The notes under the pieces were generated by a model. The model was not told the DNA's origin. It searched no databases and was given only the letters and a program-made list of their open reading frames with translations. Positions 4,772-5,382 of a stretch of DNA of 5,382 nt are shown one piece after another (position 1 is the first letter of the stretch; every line of letters begins with the position of its first letter). Position numbers and translations under genes: made by a program. The DNA is taken from positions 1 through 5,382 of the forward strand of contig JAJYEK010000223.1 in assembly GCA_021785795.1 (NCBI GenBank). The letters are read 5' to 3'. Source of the stretch: Pseudomonadota bacterium (GTDB lineage: Bacteria; Pseudomonadota; Gammaproteobacteria; Acidiferrobacterales; UBA6901).

Positions 4772-5382
4772 CAGCCTGGTGCGGGCCGATTCAGCTCGAC
4801 GTTGTCGAGCAGCCGGGCGCGCCCGAGCCACGCCGCGGCCAACACAACCAGTTCGGCGTCCCGAGGGCCGGGTACTGCCAGGTCCGCGCGCCGGCGTATG
4901 CTGATGTAATCCGGGCGGAATCCATGCCCCGTCAGCGTGGCGTTTGCCCGCGCTTCCGCTTCCGCCGGAACAGCCCCCTGCTCTTCCATTTGATCCTTCA
5001 ATGCGCTCAAAGTTGCAAACAGCTGCGGCGCGACACGCCGCTCCGCTTCGCTCAGGTAGCCGTTGCGCGAGCTCAGCGCAAGGCCGTCCGCGGCACGTTC
5101 CGTTTCGACACCCACGATCTGTACAGGCATCCCCAGATCGCCCACCATCATGCGTATCAGCAGCCACTGCTGGTAATCCTTCTTGCCGAAAAGTGCCACG
5201 TCAGGCGTGACCAGATTGAACAGGCGGTTGACCACGGTGGTCACGCCCCGGAAATGCCCTGGCCGGGACGCTCCGCACAGAATGTCACTCAGCACCGGAA
5301 CTTCCACAAACGTCTGGGCCGCCTGTCCGCGCGGATAAACCTCCGCATCCGACGGCAGGAACAGCAGATCCACATCGGCGCG
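4771..5382 (-). CDS. panC: Pantothenate synthetase (pantoate-beta-alanine ligase), C-terminal part
   Basis: The last 203 residues are visible; roughly the first 85, including the HIGH nucleotide-binding motif, lie beyond the window edge. The enzyme joins pantoate and beta-alanine with ATP, through a pantoyl-adenylate, to make pantothenate. Seen, numbered from the first visible residue: VDLLFLPS (4-11), RPGHFRGV (40-47), [11 protein letters not shown] with the GKKD active-site segment (66-69), and [12 protein letters not shown], which carries the KMSKS-equivalent SSRN loop (104-107). The C-terminal dimer of beta-strands ends [15 protein letters not shown]. The frame is open to the edge at 5382; a GTG at 5371-5373 is internal, not the start. 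Its product's substrate beta-alanine comes from the neighbouring panD, so the two form a pathway pair. Confidence 0.95.
   Translation of the reverse strand, partial: RADVDLLFLPSDAEVYPRGQAAQTFVEVPVLSDILCGASRPGHFRGVTTVVNRLFNLVTPDVALFGKKDYQQWLLIRMMVGDLGMPVQIVGVETERAADGLALSSRNGYLSEAERRVAPQLFATLSALKDQMEEQGAVPAEAEARANATLTGHGFRPDYISIRRRADLAVPGPRDAELVVLAAAWLGRARLLDNVELNRPAPG

Noticed and set aside
1..5382. Insertion sequence, CRISPR array, tRNA attachment site
   Set aside because: No transposase or integrase reading frame, no long terminal inverted repeats, no regularly spaced repeats and no tRNA-like fold were seen.

Overview
This is a GC-rich proteobacterial window, most likely gammaproteobacterial. 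That placement rests only on the general look of PanC, PanD and Glk and is an inference. It holds a run of ordinary core-metabolism genes with a compact arsenic-resistance operon between them. I found no mobile element ends, CRISPR array, tRNA or rRNA.

Layout, left to right: (1) 1-204 (+) is the 3' end of a GH57 / DUF1957-type 1,4-alpha-glucan branching enzyme. (2) 293-1288 (-) is glucokinase (glk), convergent with the branching enzyme; a GC-rich stem-loop lies between the two stops. (3) 1289-1652 is a 364-bp divergent intergenic region. It carries a perfect 14-bp AT-rich palindrome just upstream of glk and, at its right end, an AT-rich promoter/operator for the arsenic operon. (4) 1653-3752 (+) is arsR - arsC - acr3: an As(III)-sensing repressor with a C-terminal CC-x4-C motif, a low-molecular-weight-phosphatase-fold arsenate reductase, and an ACR3-family arsenite permease. 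arsC and acr3 both start with GTG and overlap by 4 bp. (5) 3753-4175 is a 423-bp gap between convergent genes, with hairpins and no recognisable gene. (6) 4176-4556 (-) is panD (aspartate 1-decarboxylase). (7) 4771-5382 (-) is the C-terminal part of panC (pantothenate synthetase), upstream of panD in its transcription direction and cut by the window edge.

How the genes work together: the branching enzyme and glucokinase belong to glycogen/glucose metabolism. ArsC reduces arsenate to arsenite, Acr3 exports the arsenite, and ArsR derepresses the operon when it binds As(III). PanD makes beta-alanine and PanC joins it to pantoate to give pantothenate, the coenzyme A precursor.

The least ordinary points are regulatory. 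The arsR promoter appears to put the transcription start at or next to the arsR ATG (a leaderless mRNA) with an inverted repeat over the -10 region. panD seems to have its own promoter in the unusually long panC-panD gap. The 14-bp palindrome upstream of glk looks like an operator. I do not see a previously undescribed multi-gene system here.
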